From NCBI GenBank assembly GCA_951230915.1, contig OX579636.1, positions 40,427,912 through 40,491,911 on the forward strand: a stretch of DNA of 64,000 nucleotides, written 5' to 3'. Origin of the DNA: Antitrichia curtipendula (Eukaryota > Streptophyta > Bryopsida > Hypnales > Leucodontaceae). Positions within the stretch are counted from its first letter, which is position 1. Each line of letters begins with the position of its first letter. The notes beneath the pieces are model-generated. The model ran no database searches and was not told the origin of the DNA. It worked only from the letters and a program-made list of their open reading frames with translations. The translations under genes were made by a program, and so were the position numbers. This document shows, in pieces, positions 48,436 to 60,074 of this stretch.

Positions 48436-50961
48436 ATGGTGTCGTATGCAGGCCGGCTCCGTATGGCACACGCTCCAACTGTACCTACACGGTCAGAAAA
48501 CATACGTGGAAGAGCTGCGGTGGTACGAGAAGAGGGACGCGTCGAGCCGGAACTGGTAGTGGCTGTCACAAACTTGGGGAAAGAAGACCAATTCCACCCG
48601 ACCATTGCTGCACTTGAAGAAGTGCTGCCTGCCGATTTCTCTCGTAGCAGTGCGGGATTCCTTCTCAACAACACCACTCCGGAGGTAAAAGTCAATCAAG
48701 CAATTGTGCGTAGAGACACAAAGTATTTCCAGAAACATGCAATAGTGGCTTATTTCGTAGGAAGGAAGCAAACGAACGAAGCTCTTGGTTTGTGGATTCG
48801 CAGTCTGCAAGTGGCGTTGGGCGAGTGGGTGGGCCTCGGCAAAGACTTAGGGCGGGGATTCTTTCAAGTGCTCACTAAAAAACAAATTGTTATACAGAAG
48901 GTTCTCATGCTCACACTCCATCGGTCGCGTTGGGATACGTGCATATTACAATCTTGGATGCCAGCGTTCAATTCTAACAAACCAAGCGGTTTGAGCATCC
49001 CTACCTGGATCACACTAAAAGATGTACCGGGTGAGTTACATGGGGTTGCTTCTGAGTTTGTGAGCAGCCTAGGGGAACTGCTGGGAGTTGATAATCGAAA
49101 CCACTTGATGTCCGATCAACGCTTCAGCGTTGGAATGAAATCCGGGGGAGGGTGGATAACGCAAGTTAAGATACCCAACGATTTCACCGGTGATGTAGCA
49201 GTAGTCACAATTGACTACTGCCATCTGCTAATTCACTGTCGATTCTGCCTATCCACAAACCATTCGGTTAAGGATTGTGTAGGTCTTGCGAGGAGAAATG
49301 AGGAGTCGAATAGTGAGGATACGAACGTGGCAGGAGAGAATTCACGTGGCAAGGCCCATGCAGAGCAAGGGCAAAAATCCAACATTCAGCTGCCAGGCCC
49401 CCACTCCACCGGACACCTAAAACAGGCCGACAGAACCTCAGAGCCGGCGATACCAGTACCACAGAGGTTCCTGGAGTCATCGACAGGCCCAGCGCAGGGA
49501 GTACCGGAGCCATCGACAACCCCAGCACCGCGAATCCCGACGCCAAGGACAGGCCGAACATTGTCGACAGGCCAAGCACCGCAGATCAGCAATTCTCCAA
49601 CGGCAATGGCAGGGACAGCTAGCGGATAGGTAAATTCAACTGCTAGCACACCAAACGACCACCACGATGGAAATAGAGACCTAGCCAGTATGAGCAAAAA
49701 CGAGGAATCTATCGACAGCGACCACCAAAACTCAGACTCTAGGACCACCCTAATCTACCAATGGAATGGGTGGGAGAAAGTCCCCCGAGGACCGAAAATT
49801 GGTGGGCCGAATCGTCATCCAGTACAAATATTACGCCAGCAGCAAAAGGAGGAGGCGGCCAACCGTGCAGCTAACAGACGGGCGGAAGAATCCTCAGAGA
49901 TGTCATCTGGACCCCACGTAGATGTCACGGGATCACGAGGAAAGAAGGTAGTAGGAGGTGCCCGATCACCAAGAAAGGAACGTGCACACCGTAGTAAGGG
50001 TCGCTCCACTTGTGTCGCAATGGGCCAAATGGTGCCACCCACAGATCGGAATGCCGTTCCAGTCGACCGGTCAACAGAGAGGGTGATGGTCGAAGAGCCA
50101 GACAACGGAGGCGTCGACACCAGAGTTAACTCAGGAGGCTCACTAGGTGTTCACCTTGGCTTCACGTCTGGGTCATACAGCTTGGAGTCGCCCGGTGAAC
50201 AAAGATGTGATGGAGAGACGCTATTGAGAGCTAGCCGGACCCCCACAGTCCCCCACGGACTTCAAGTGAATATGCCAATCAGGGTCATTCCTCCTGTGGT
50301 ATTTCAAAGCAACCGACCAACAAACAAACAGGCCCTCGCCGTTGGTAGGCTCATGCCGCAGGATGATGTTCTCATGACAAAGCGCCCTAGCCTCGACTTG
50401 AACGAAGCAGCATCCTCGGCCTCAGGTTCGTTTCAGCCAGTCAGTCTCACCTTCGGTTGTAATACAAGCACTAGAGCCGCCCAAGTTCATGATTTGGAAA
50501 TGTACACTGGGGGCAACTCTAACAGTATTATACATGGAGAGCGGGATACGACGGAAGTTGGACCGTGTCAGGAAGTCGCCATTAGCCATGAATCAGGACG
50601 TGAATTACAAGACCAAGATCTACCTTCCTCACAGACACCCTCAGCCCTAGCTCAGGTGATGACTACCTTACCAGACCATGTCCACAATGAATTTGTTGAA
50701 TGGTATAGAGCACGGTGTGGATTATTGGACAATGGTGGGTTCTCCACTCCCCAACCAAAGAGACTCACGGGCCAACAGCTACAACGACGGGCCGATATTT
50801 TTGGCTCTGCTAGAAAGTATCGTGCTTCGATTCTCATTAGTAGACGGAACACACCAAGAAGACTCCAAGGCGAAGGCTCATTGCCTTCTCAAGACATGGG
50901 TGACCGAATAGCAAGAAGAGGACCTTTGCTTTTTCAATCAACCATCCATTCTCTACCATGA
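48436..50961 (+). pseudogene. LINE ORF1: DUF4283-like gag protein with CCHC zinc knuckle, one in-frame stop
   Basis: The frame from the ATG at 48436 to TGA 50959-50961 spans 842 codons and is broken once, by TAG at 49627-49629; the same frame is open again afterwards. Residues of about 90-270 resemble the plant LINE/retroelement DUF4283 domain (AIVAYFVGRK; LPxW-type motif as IPTWITLKDVPGEL), followed by a CCHC knuckle CRFCLSTNHSVKDC (C-x2-C-x4-H-x4-C, about 49243-49284). The rest is low-complexity and rich in Pro, Ser and Arg, as in other plant LINE ORF1 C-termini. The likely role is RNA binding in the retrotransposition particle. Upstream in-frame codons back to 48346 lack ATG. The stop may be a mutation or, less likely, a natural readthrough point; the second part is as long as the first. 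Confidence 0.85.
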
Positions 50962-53900
50962 AGATCACGATCATTACTCAAAACCTTCAGGGTGCTAATA
51001 ACCCTTCGAAGGTTGATTTAGTGAGGAACTATTATTGTATTTTGAAATCTAGCCTAGATATCTTGTGTTTTTAGGAACATCGGCTTCGGGGAGACAAATT
51101 GGTGGACTTTGGCAAGACAATTTGGCCTAGGGCCAAATTTATATGTAGGGAGGCCATGGTCGGCTATGGGCATAATATCAATGATATAGGAGCAGGTAAG
51201 GGAGGTGTATGCATGTGGATATCTCCCAATATCAAACATATGGTGGCTTCATCCGGATACTCACGGTGTGGAAGGGCACAATGGATTAGGTTGGGGGGCA
51301 CACTAGGAGGTGATGTCTCAATACTTAATGTGTATGCATCAATTGTGGTCCGTGAACGCTTGGATCTATGGGTTGAATTACTCATAAGTCTAGCCAAAGA
51401 TTGCAAATGGATTCTTTGTGGAGATTGGAACTTTGTAGAGACAAGGGTTGACAAATCAAGCTAGTGTGGAAAGCTAGTTTCTCCAACGGAACGTCAAGCT
51501 TTTGAGTTGCTTACTAGTTCCCTCCACGTGGAGGACTTGTTCCCTTCTTCTAACCCTATAAAGTATATATGGGATAATAGGCGACATGATGGTATTAGAG
51601 TATTAGCTTGATTGGACCAATTTTACTCGTTCCAAGCAAGAGGAGGCCACACCAATATAGGAGGAGAGTACTTCATTAAGGGGGATTGCAACTTCTCAAA
51701 CCATCTTCCAGTATGGGGGAAATTTCCTCTACAGGCAACCCCTCCTAGAAAGTCTCACTATAAGATGAATGCTAGGTATCTAAATGACATAGAAGTTAGA
51801 TCCAAAATCACCATTATATGGGGCTCTCATCCAACCCTGGGTTTTTTTGGCAAACTTCGCAAAGTTGTCAAATTTTACAAGGAGTTTTGTCTGAGAGCGG
51901 CCAAAACGCAGAGGGAAGGGGAGGCTCACCTTAGATCCCAACTAACAGAGGCAGTGGAAGCACTACATAGTGACCCTGGTAACCCATTGTGCCAGAGTCA
52001 TCTTAGTGATTTAGGGGATCAATTAGAGAAGGTAGAGAAGCATTATATTGAAGGCCTAAAGGTGCGCAATCGATTAAAGTGGAAACAAGTTGGTGACATG
52101 TGCTCTAAAGAATTTTTTTCAAGTCCACAAAGATCGAGGTAGCGGTACAAGGATTGTAGAGTTGGAAGGCTCTGACGGGGTGACCTACTCCGACCAAACC
52201 GACCTCCAAAGGATATGTGCAGAGCTTTATTCTAAACTATATACATCTCACACACAAACACCTGAGAGAGTAGAAGCAGAGGGATGTTGTCTAAAGGGTA
52301 TCCATGATCGTCTCACCAATACAATGAAGATCTCCCTTCATACACCTATTTCTATGGCAGAGCTTGAAGAAGCGCTCAAAGGTATGGATGTGGATAAGGC
52401 CCCTGGACCAGACGGGGTGGTCACGGGCTTTTTCAATAAATTCTGGAATGTTATAAAGGAGGACTATTCACACATGATCTCCACGGCAATAGACTCTAAC
52501 TGTATGCCAGCTGGCATTACCAATGGCATCATCGCTCTAATACCTAAGAGCAGAGAGATAAGCAAATTATCCAATTGGAGACCCATCACTATGTTAAATG
52601 TGGCGTATAAATTATATGCCAAAGCTCTACAGCTACGACTCCAACCAGTATTGGTGGAAATCATTTTGTTTGATCAATCAGCTTTCCTCCCGATGTGGTT
52701 TATATTGGATAACCTTCTTCTTACCCATGAAACCTTAGACTGGGCAGTCCACTCCAACCAACCTTTGCTCTTCTTCAAACTAGATTTTAACAAGGCTTAC
52801 GATATGGTGGACCTAGGGTTTTATTTAGAGCCATGAGGGCTTTGGGATTTCTAGAGAAGTTTATATCGATGACAAAACTTCTCTTCCAGAATGCGCAAGC
52901 CACAGTGAAAGTGAATGGAGGGCAATCCCCCCCATTTCAGATTCAGAGAGGGGTACGACAAGGATGTCCCCTTGCCCCCTACCTATTCCTAATTATTACA
53001 GAGATCCTAAACTCCATGGTAAAAGAAGGAGTTATTGAGGGGAGAATCAAAGGTATTAAACTACCTATAGAGGATCGTCAATAAGTAATGGCACAGTTCG
53101 CAGATGATACATCTATGACACTTCTTGGAGAAGAAGAGTCGGTTTTAAACATGATCTCCACCTTGGACACCTTTTGCGCCGGCTCAGGTCTAATACTCAA
53201 CTGGGACAAATCGTGCGGGTATTGGCATGCTCCAGGTCACCAAGGACACCCAGAGTGGTCTAACCAACTTCGTATTAGGTGGGCAGGTGATGGAGAAGTC
53301 AGCAAACTATTGGGATTCGTATTTGGACTCTCTCTCAATGCTGGCAATGTTGACACCTTCCTCCTTGAAAGACTGAACAAAACACTTAAATTTTGGAGCA
53401 CTGCCAAGTTTAATACCACAGGGCGACGGTTATAGTTAACCACGTCCTCCTATCATCCCTATACTTCTTTATCTCTATGTGGGCAGGCACGAGTGCAGGA
53501 GTAGCAAGGTGTAAAAGCGATGTGATGAACTTCATGTGGTCAGGCTCAGTCCACAAATCCAGAGCTAAAGTTGCTTGGACTCAATGTTGCCAAAGCAAAG
53601 CTAACGGGGGGATTGGATTAATTAATCCAATAGATGCCATGGTCTCTCTTATGGCAAAATGGATAATGAAGGCTTGCGAACTTGGGTCTTTGAACCTTCA
53701 TGTCCTCTTAACTCTTAAAGTGTAGGCTAATGAGGTTCCAACCGTATAATAGAGGTTGTTGGGCATCAAGTATGGAGTACTTCACCACTATCCACTTCCA
53801 AGTAAAACAGGGTTCCAAATCTTGGAATAGGGTGTGTGAAGCGTGGAGAAAATTGGCAACTAATATACAACATGCCCCCCCAGTCTTACCATAGGAAGTA

Positions 53901-55280
53901 CAGAGCAAATCACTTTGGTGGTCGAGTTTTTCAGGGCAGATCGGACCTGGCTTTTTCCGCAGTAGGGCGGCTAAATTGCACACATCATGTCTTCGCTCTA
54001 TTAGGGATACACGCACCGGGGATCGGTTTTTATCCCATACTGAAGTTTCTACGTAATTTGGTTTGCTACACTCCAAAAGTGGAGCATGGGAAGCTTTAAC
54101 ACGATCCCTATCTCGCATATGGGGGGCCCTCCTATCTCCAGCCTATCCACCAGCAGTAACATGTGAATGGATAGGATGCTATGGGGATGAGTTTCCCCCT
54201 AACCCCACATTTATTCTACAAGTTAGAGAAGGGTCCTCCATCCCAGTAGGTGGACAGACAAGAGATTGGACTATTCCCATTGTCACAAAGACCCTTGAGC
54301 CTCAAAAGATCTCTGGGCTTCTAACAGAATGGCGTCCACACACCTTAGTAATTATGTCAGGCAACACATCCTTTCAATGCAATGGTATATTCCATAGAGT
54401 TTGAGTTTGTCAAGTGACTCGCAGGCCAAGGAAAATTGCATCCTTGTTATTCTATGGACGCGTGGATAGACTCTCTTGGGATCCGCAAAGAGTATTTTGG
54501 CAGGGCCAAAAAGGCCCAATTCCCCTTCTTGAGTATACCTCTAAACTTGGAAGGGAACTGCTCCGCGACAAACACGTGATTTCCAACGTGATTGATCGCA
54601 AGTGGCAGGGGATCATTGCAAACACTTAGCGTCTTTGGTGGAAGACAATTTGGCTTAAACCAAGGACACCAAAAGAGGCAGGGCTCCTTTGGCTGGTTTG
54701 GCACCATGCAATTGCAGTTAATGCTTGGAAGGGACGTATCAATCACACTATTGACACGATTTGCCCTGTATGCCCAAGACGTTCACACGAATCGGTCCTC
54801 CATCGATTTTGGGAATGCCTTTCAGCTCAGAGGGCCTAGCAATGGGGTATTCACATTATGAATGCCCTTATTACGTCACGAGAGGCTCATGGCCCATGGC
54901 GCCCACTTACATGGAAACAAGGCATCTTCTTAGACCAGATCCCCCGTAAATTTGATAAAGTTAGCAGTATATGGACTACAATGCGCTCTGTTATCCTCTG
55001 GACTCTTTGGATTGAATGCAACGACGCCGCTTTTAACGATGTCAAGTGGCACCCGACCAAAACTCTTCAACGCATCTGGCTTGGTGTTATTGATTACGGG
55101 AGGGAAGAATGGCTTAATGTGTGCAACCATCGGCTGAAATCTCATGACACTTGGATTTCAGCTAGGGGCTGGTTTACTAAGCATTGGTGCCGCAATGACA
55201 TGTTTGTTGTTATGTTAGAAGGTTCTCCTAGGTGGTCTCTTGCCGGCCTTAGGGCCGGTTTTGTTTTCCAACCGCCATAG
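50958..55280 (+). pseudogene. LINE ORF2: endonuclease-reverse transcriptase polyprotein, with stops and frameshifts
   Basis: Starts at the ATG 50958-50960, overlapping the ORF1 stop as ATGA. Domains in order: APE endonuclease (ITQNLQGANN; EHRL after a stop at 51072; LCGDWNFVET; a late LDQFYSF and SNHLPVWGKF, where the family usually has SDH); reverse transcriptase (DKAPGPDGV, FKLDFNKAYD, GVRQGCPLAPYLF, catalytic AQFADDTSM at about 53091); zf-RVT (CPVC ... HRFWEC, about 54755-54811). Damage: TAG 51072, TAG 51462, TGA 51609, TAA 53082, TAG 54627 and TAG 54837 in frame. Frameshifts lie in the T7 run 52113-52119, between 52810 and 52833, and near 53430. 53725-54410 is too eroded to follow. The full-length protein would be about 1,440 residues. 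Its normal function is target-primed reverse transcription of the element's RNA. Confidence 0.9.
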
Positions 55281-55463
55281 TTTGTGCCCTGCTGGCTGGG
55301 GTGGTTCCCACCCCCCGGGGTGGCCATGGCTCGGCCGGGGGTGCTTTGTTCTTGCTCTCCCTTTTCTTTTCTTTTTCTCTCATCCCCTAGGCCGTTTGCG
55401 GCTGGGCTCCTGTATTTTCTTCTTGTAGTAAAGGTATCCTTTATTTGTGTCAAAAAAAAAGAA

Positions 55464-55479
55464 AAAGGTTGTGATTGAA
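55464..55479 (+). repeat. Right target-site duplication of the LINE
   Basis: Identical to 48172-48187; follows the A-rich tail. Confidence 0.9.
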
Positions 55480-56188
55480 AAGTGAACAACCGGTTATGTC
55501 CGATAACCTACTCGCCGCTACCGCGGCTCGTCGGTTATCTAGTACATAATTATGGCGCACTTCGTGGTGGTATGGTGGTGGGGCACTATGGTTGTCTACA
55601 AGACCTTCAATATTGCAACCAAACCTTATTAGATTTTTCAACTAGCCCTTGGTTGGAAATAGAAAGACCTATATGACTAGTACGGATTGAATAGAGTCTT
55701 TCGCTAAAAAATTTCATGGCAATTTATTATGTTTTGACAAAAGAAAATCTGAAAAAACATGGAATCCTTTCCAGACTCTATTTCTGTACATGGGGAAATT
55801 TACTTCTCAAGAAACTCGCGCTCCAGATTCACATGATTGCTTAAGTGGTCGGAAATGGGTGGGCTCCCTTAAAATTAACTACAGTAGCTGGCCGGGGTAT
55901 AGCTCGAAGACAGGTTGAAAGAACTCGAAAGAGACTGCAGTGAGAAATGCAACCGTCTGTTTGAATTCTCTAGGAGAAAATCTAGCTGATAAGTTTGTTA
56001 ACATTTGAGATTTTATTGCAAAGCACCAGTGTCTGGCCGGGTTTCATTTGTGCAGACAATTGAGGGTAAGAGGGAGAATCAAAGGTGGTAACTGGTAAGC
56101 TTAAGATGATGAATGAATGTGTCAAAGAGTGTGTGTGGAAAAAGACAGGTGGCAGTCAGGGCAGAGTTGTCCGAACAACGATAACGAA
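55480..56188. other. Intergenic sequence, no gene seen
   Basis: Less AT-rich than average near 55490-55570 and 55850-55950, without a recognisable frame. This was continuous with the sequence left of 48187 before the LINE inserted. Confidence 0.45.
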
Positions 56189-56601
56189 TAAGGTACTCTG
56201 CTCTTAAAGCGACCATTTAAGAGCTGATTGCCTATTTCGGGGAAGCTAAACTCCTCAAACCAATTTTCAGTAAATTTTCATAGGAAGAATGGTGGAATTG
56301 GCATCTAATCCAAGTCGTTTCATATTTTTCAAATTGTTGTAGAATAAATTAGAAATTTTCGAAGATTATTGTTGTAGGCACCTATTTGTGACCATACTCA
56401 CTCAAAATCCGTTCCCTTGCAACTTGTAAAGAGATGTAGGGAAACCAAAGAGATTGATTGGCTCTTACAATACATAACTCTTTGTCCTCGATCCACTCAG
56501 TGGCTGAAGAGGTCCATTTAAGGATCATCTCATGTCCATTCCAGAGCTTATTATAGGAGCGGATTGAAGAAGATGGGCGCTTTTAGAGCAAACTACCTTT
56601 A
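56189..56601. mobile_element. TAAGGTAG-family MITE-like element
   Basis: Ends TAAGGTACTCTGCTCTTAAA and the complement of TAAAGGTAGTTTGCTCTAAA. Matches 14801-15113 plus an additional segment (about 56460-56570) also found at 61540-61640 in related form. 413 bp. Confidence 0.75.
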
Positions 56602-56752
56602 GTTACCAGAACTTCCCACATGATGGTGGGGAAGAGGAAGAAAATTCTTTTCAGTTCACCTAGACCGATTTGTCCTATCGGTAAGCTAGAAAGAAAATTA
56701 GAATCACCTACAAAATTAGGGCCGGGGAGGATTGCATCACAAAGTTCAAGGC

Positions 56753-56894
56753 ATGCCAATATGGTGCATTGAAACGCTATCAAGCTAATTTGCTAACAAC
56801 CTCCATGCTAGGTTTGATACTGAATTTGCATGGAGTTTGCATAGAGTTTGGCAACAAATTAGCTTGTTAGTCTTTTGTTGCACCATATTGGCAT
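56753..56894. repeat. Hairpin-forming inverted repeat, 142 bp
   Basis: The left arm has ATGCCAATATGGTGCA and CAAGCTAATTTG; the right arm carries their complements CAAATTAGCTTG and TGCACCATATTGGCAT in mirror order with similar spacing. Could be a MITE or a small-RNA hairpin. Confidence 0.6.
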
Positions 56895-56979
56895 ACCCTA
56901 ACTTTCCTGATGTGATCCATGTATTGATCCATATTTTTATCCGTGTAGAAAACACTAGAGTGTTTTTAATTTGTTGCAT

Positions 56980-57305
56980 ATGATAAAGTTTGCAAACTCT
57001 GAATTCATATTTGCAATCAAAGGCCCCAGATTAGCTACACCGAACATGGATATTAAGGGGACCAAAAAATTTAAAGGGACTTATTGTAGAAAACTGTAGA
57101 TGTTTGAAACATGATGTATAACCCCCAGACACTTCAATAATTATTGATGTACAAAAAAGGTAGATGTTTACATAGTGTGTAATGCCGATTAATTAATATG
57201 GGTCCCCTTAGAATTCCTATGAAGAAATACAAAATTTAAGTGGCACAAAATGAGGGGCAATTTTTACATTTACCCTTTGGTGGGGCCATACACCCTGGCC
57301 CTAAA
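56980..57305. repeat. Dispersed repeat shared with 25148-25305
   Basis: Same block order as the earlier copy with an additional central segment of about 150 bp (57040-57200) that the other copy lacks. The difference is either an insertion here or a deletion there. Confidence 0.6.
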
Positions 57306-58334
57306 TTAGTGTCACTGGTACATTGATTTTTTTTATAAAACTGATATAAAACAATATTATTTCAACTTGCATTTCTTTGATTATTTTACAAAGAGCGATA
57401 GTGTAACTTGGGATATTAGTTAGTTTCACACGCACTAACTTAATAGGACAAATTAGGATAGTTCTACTTGCTCTACTTTTCACTTCTGATTGGTTTGTTG
57501 TATTAGTTAGTGACAGAGTGAGTGTGCAAAATTAGTTTCATTTCAAATTCATTTTATTTTCTCAAGAAAAATATACAAGTTAATTCAATTGCTGCTTGAC
57601 ACTCGTTCACAAATTAAAGAAATTTATAAGACACCCTAATACAGTCGCTCACCCTATATTTGATTTACAAAAATCAGTATTAATAGTGTGGTTGACACTA
57701 TTTCCATATTCTCTCAAAATGTTGTAATTTTCATCCACCTTAAAACTAAATTTCATACAAAGATTCACTCTAATAAGATCACACTTATAAAAAAAATAAT
57801 CTAAATTCTTGTGAGACAATCATGTACTATTTTCTAAATTTAGTTTGATAGTGGAAATTGATTTTCAAAAATATGTTGTACTTGAATATTTTGGATTCAG
57901 TGAACTATTGAATACTCATTCTATAGCATTTTGACCTACTATTTTACAAGAAATGGTCTTCTTGAGTTCTAGTATCTAGACTAGTAGTTATTGAATGAAG
58001 AATTATTAAAAATAGTTAATTCAATATTGCATGGAAGTCCACAAAGTGAGTATCTTCTTTTAGGCATTTTGAATATTATTTATTATTATTTTGGAGTCTC
58101 TTTTAGTGAATGATCATCTTCATAGAGTTGTTTATAGATGACCAGCTTTTGTTTCATTTTTGAAATAGTTTTCCTATTTTTTACTAATTATAGCATTAAA
58201 ATAACTATTTTATTGAAATTTTGCATTGTTTTTGTTCTCCTACTAAGAGAATTATTATAAGAATATTATTTTAAGCTTGATCTTCCTAAGTGATAATCAT
58301 TTGAATATTGAAAGAAATATAAATCCAATTCCTA
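57306..58334. other. AT-rich intergenic sequence, no gene seen
   Basis: No coding or repeat boundary was visible. Confidence 0.5.
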
Positions 58335-58920
58335 TTAATCCTGGAGCACTCCAACATCCAATTTTTGGAGGATGAACAAATTCATATTCTTGTTTCTTGC
58401 TCGTTATTGCTTGGATGAAATCCTAATTTGTGGAGATACTTTATCAAATTCTTGTTATATCTATTTGTTGGATTTGGTGTTACTAAAGTACATATTTTTC
58501 TAAAATTACAAATGTGGAAGTATGTCAAGTGGTTGCCCAAGCCAAAATTTCATTGACTCTAGTTCAAAATTGGATTTGGAAAAATGAGGTCATAGATCTA
58601 AAGAACATCAAAATTCCAAAAAATTACCATGCCAAGAGAACCTCCTTTGAAATCCGTTCTAACAAGTTTTACTCCAAAATGATAATATTTTGCTTGTAAT
58701 TAAATTTTAAAGGAATTTTAGAATTTTCCTTTCAAAATTCATATAAAAATATTGGTGATAGCATTGGTGAATTTTATCATACTAATGGAATCTAAAAGTC
58801 AAAACCTACAACTTTCATTTGTATATCAGTTCCAAAATATTTTTCCAAATAATACTTTATAACGATTTTTTCCAAATTGTCAATTCTAAAAAAGACTTTG
58901 GATGTTTAGGATTTTTTTAA
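58335..58920. mobile_element. TTAA-flanked non-autonomous element, subfamily A
   Basis: TTAA at both ends. The left end TCCTGGAGCACTCC and body match 9244-9811 from end to end with many substitutions and small indels, for example 'tgataatattttg' and 'attggtgatagcattggtga'. The right terminus is eroded by a T-run. A 61-codon ORF inside is chance. Confidence 0.7.
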
Positions 58921-59393
58921 CACAAACTCCAAACTTTGTCAAATCTAATGGGGTTCTTCTTTGATGTTTATCTTATATTTTGTTTGCATTTGCATTGATT
59001 TTGAATTCTCACTTGACCTTGTACACAAGAAGAAACAAAGACAAGAGTTCAAGCCATGTTCAATTTTAAGATATAAAGGCTCAACAAAAACTTTGTCTTG
59101 GTGAAGCATCAACTCTACCTAAGTATATAAGGTAGAGCCTCTCTTAACTATACAGTACATTAGAGGCTCCATTGACCATTCATGTGAGCTTTGAAGTGCA
59201 TATGCTAATTGTGAAAATACTTAAAATCTATTGACATTTGTGTTTGTCCCAATTGTTAGCATAGATGAAATTTGAATTATTTTAGATGGTACAAGTACGT
59301 TTCTAGACTGTCGTACAAAAAGTTAGGTTCAAAGTTTATGTGTCTGGTGAATTGAACCTCTCACTTCTTGTATGGCGAACGTAGATGATCCAT
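58921..59393. other. AT-rich intergenic sequence, no gene seen
   Basis: No coding region or clear element was visible. Confidence 0.5.
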
Positions 59394-59931
59394 TAAGGTA
59401 TGTGTCTCTAAAACCAACCTGGCTCTAAAAGCGACCTCTAACATAGACTGAGGTACATTTTGTTTTCTTCAATGTACCAACATTGTACATTTCAGGAGAG
59501 GGGCGCTTTTACAAACCACTGCGTTTCAACTTCAAAAATTTGTAACCTAATTCCACGAAGGTCCAAAAAACATGAAACAACTTGGATTAGATGCCAATTC
59601 CATTTTTCTTCCTAGTGAAATTTACTAAAAATTGTTTCAAGGAGTTTAGCTTCCCAAAAAATGCAACCAACTCTTAAAGGGTTGCTTTAACCTCTAAACG
59701 CCTCAATCCTTTTTTTGAATTTTTGCACTTTTTTGCTTATATCTTTGCACATAAATATCATTTATTGGAATTTCATGAATTTGGTTGTAAAGAAAGGTTG
59801 TCTTTTCTAGATTTAAGTATCACATTGAATGAATGAGAAGTTAGTTGGACTACAGAGTGCCTTGAAGCCCTACGTTCATCGTCTAGAAAATGGACGTCGG
59901 ACTGCTTCAGGTTTAAGAACCTCCTACCTTA
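59394..59931. mobile_element. TAAGGTAG-family element split by a TTAA element
   Basis: Left end TAAGGTATGTGTCTCTAAAA at 59394; right end GAACCTCCTACCTTA finishing at 59931. Removing 59691-59916 with one TTAA copy leaves a normal family member: 'cttaaagggttgctTTAAgaacctcc' corresponds to the uninterrupted copies at 7757-8047 and 60453-60782. Confidence 0.85.
59687..59916. mobile_element. TTAA element inserted inside a TAAGGTAG element
   Basis: TTAA at 59687-59690 and 59913-59916 are the duplicated target. The left end is CCTCTAAACGCCTC. The right end, read as complement, is ACCTGAAGCAGTCCGACGTCC, resembling the left end of subfamily A at 9244. The unit of about 222 bp is a deletion derivative with no coding capacity. 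Confidence 0.8.
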
Positions 59932-60074
59932 CCTCGCAATTGTATTTGTTCAGTTGTGCATTTTCTGTATGTATATGTAGACTACAGTGGGGGCGTTTAT
60001 CAACTTAAATACCGATAGAAGAGAAGCAGTTTTGAGTGCATACCTTGTCCTTCAGCTTTTGCAGGCAACCAATG

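Larger units (their letters stand above)
48188..55463 (+). mobile_element. Full-length but disabled plant LINE (L1-type non-LTR retrotransposon), about 7.3 kb
   Basis: The 5' end is GGAGGGGGCACC, immediately after the target duplication. Order: 248-bp GC-rich leader, ORF1 (gag-like with CCHC knuckle), ORF2 (APE endonuclease, reverse transcriptase, zf-RVT), a C/T-rich 3' UTR (55281-55450), and an A-rich tail (55452-55466). Identical 16-bp flanks show one target-primed insertion with no 5' truncation. GC content and codon use stand out against the AT-rich neighbourhood. Stops in both ORFs and at least three frameshifts in ORF2 make it inactive as assembled. Confidence 0.93.
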
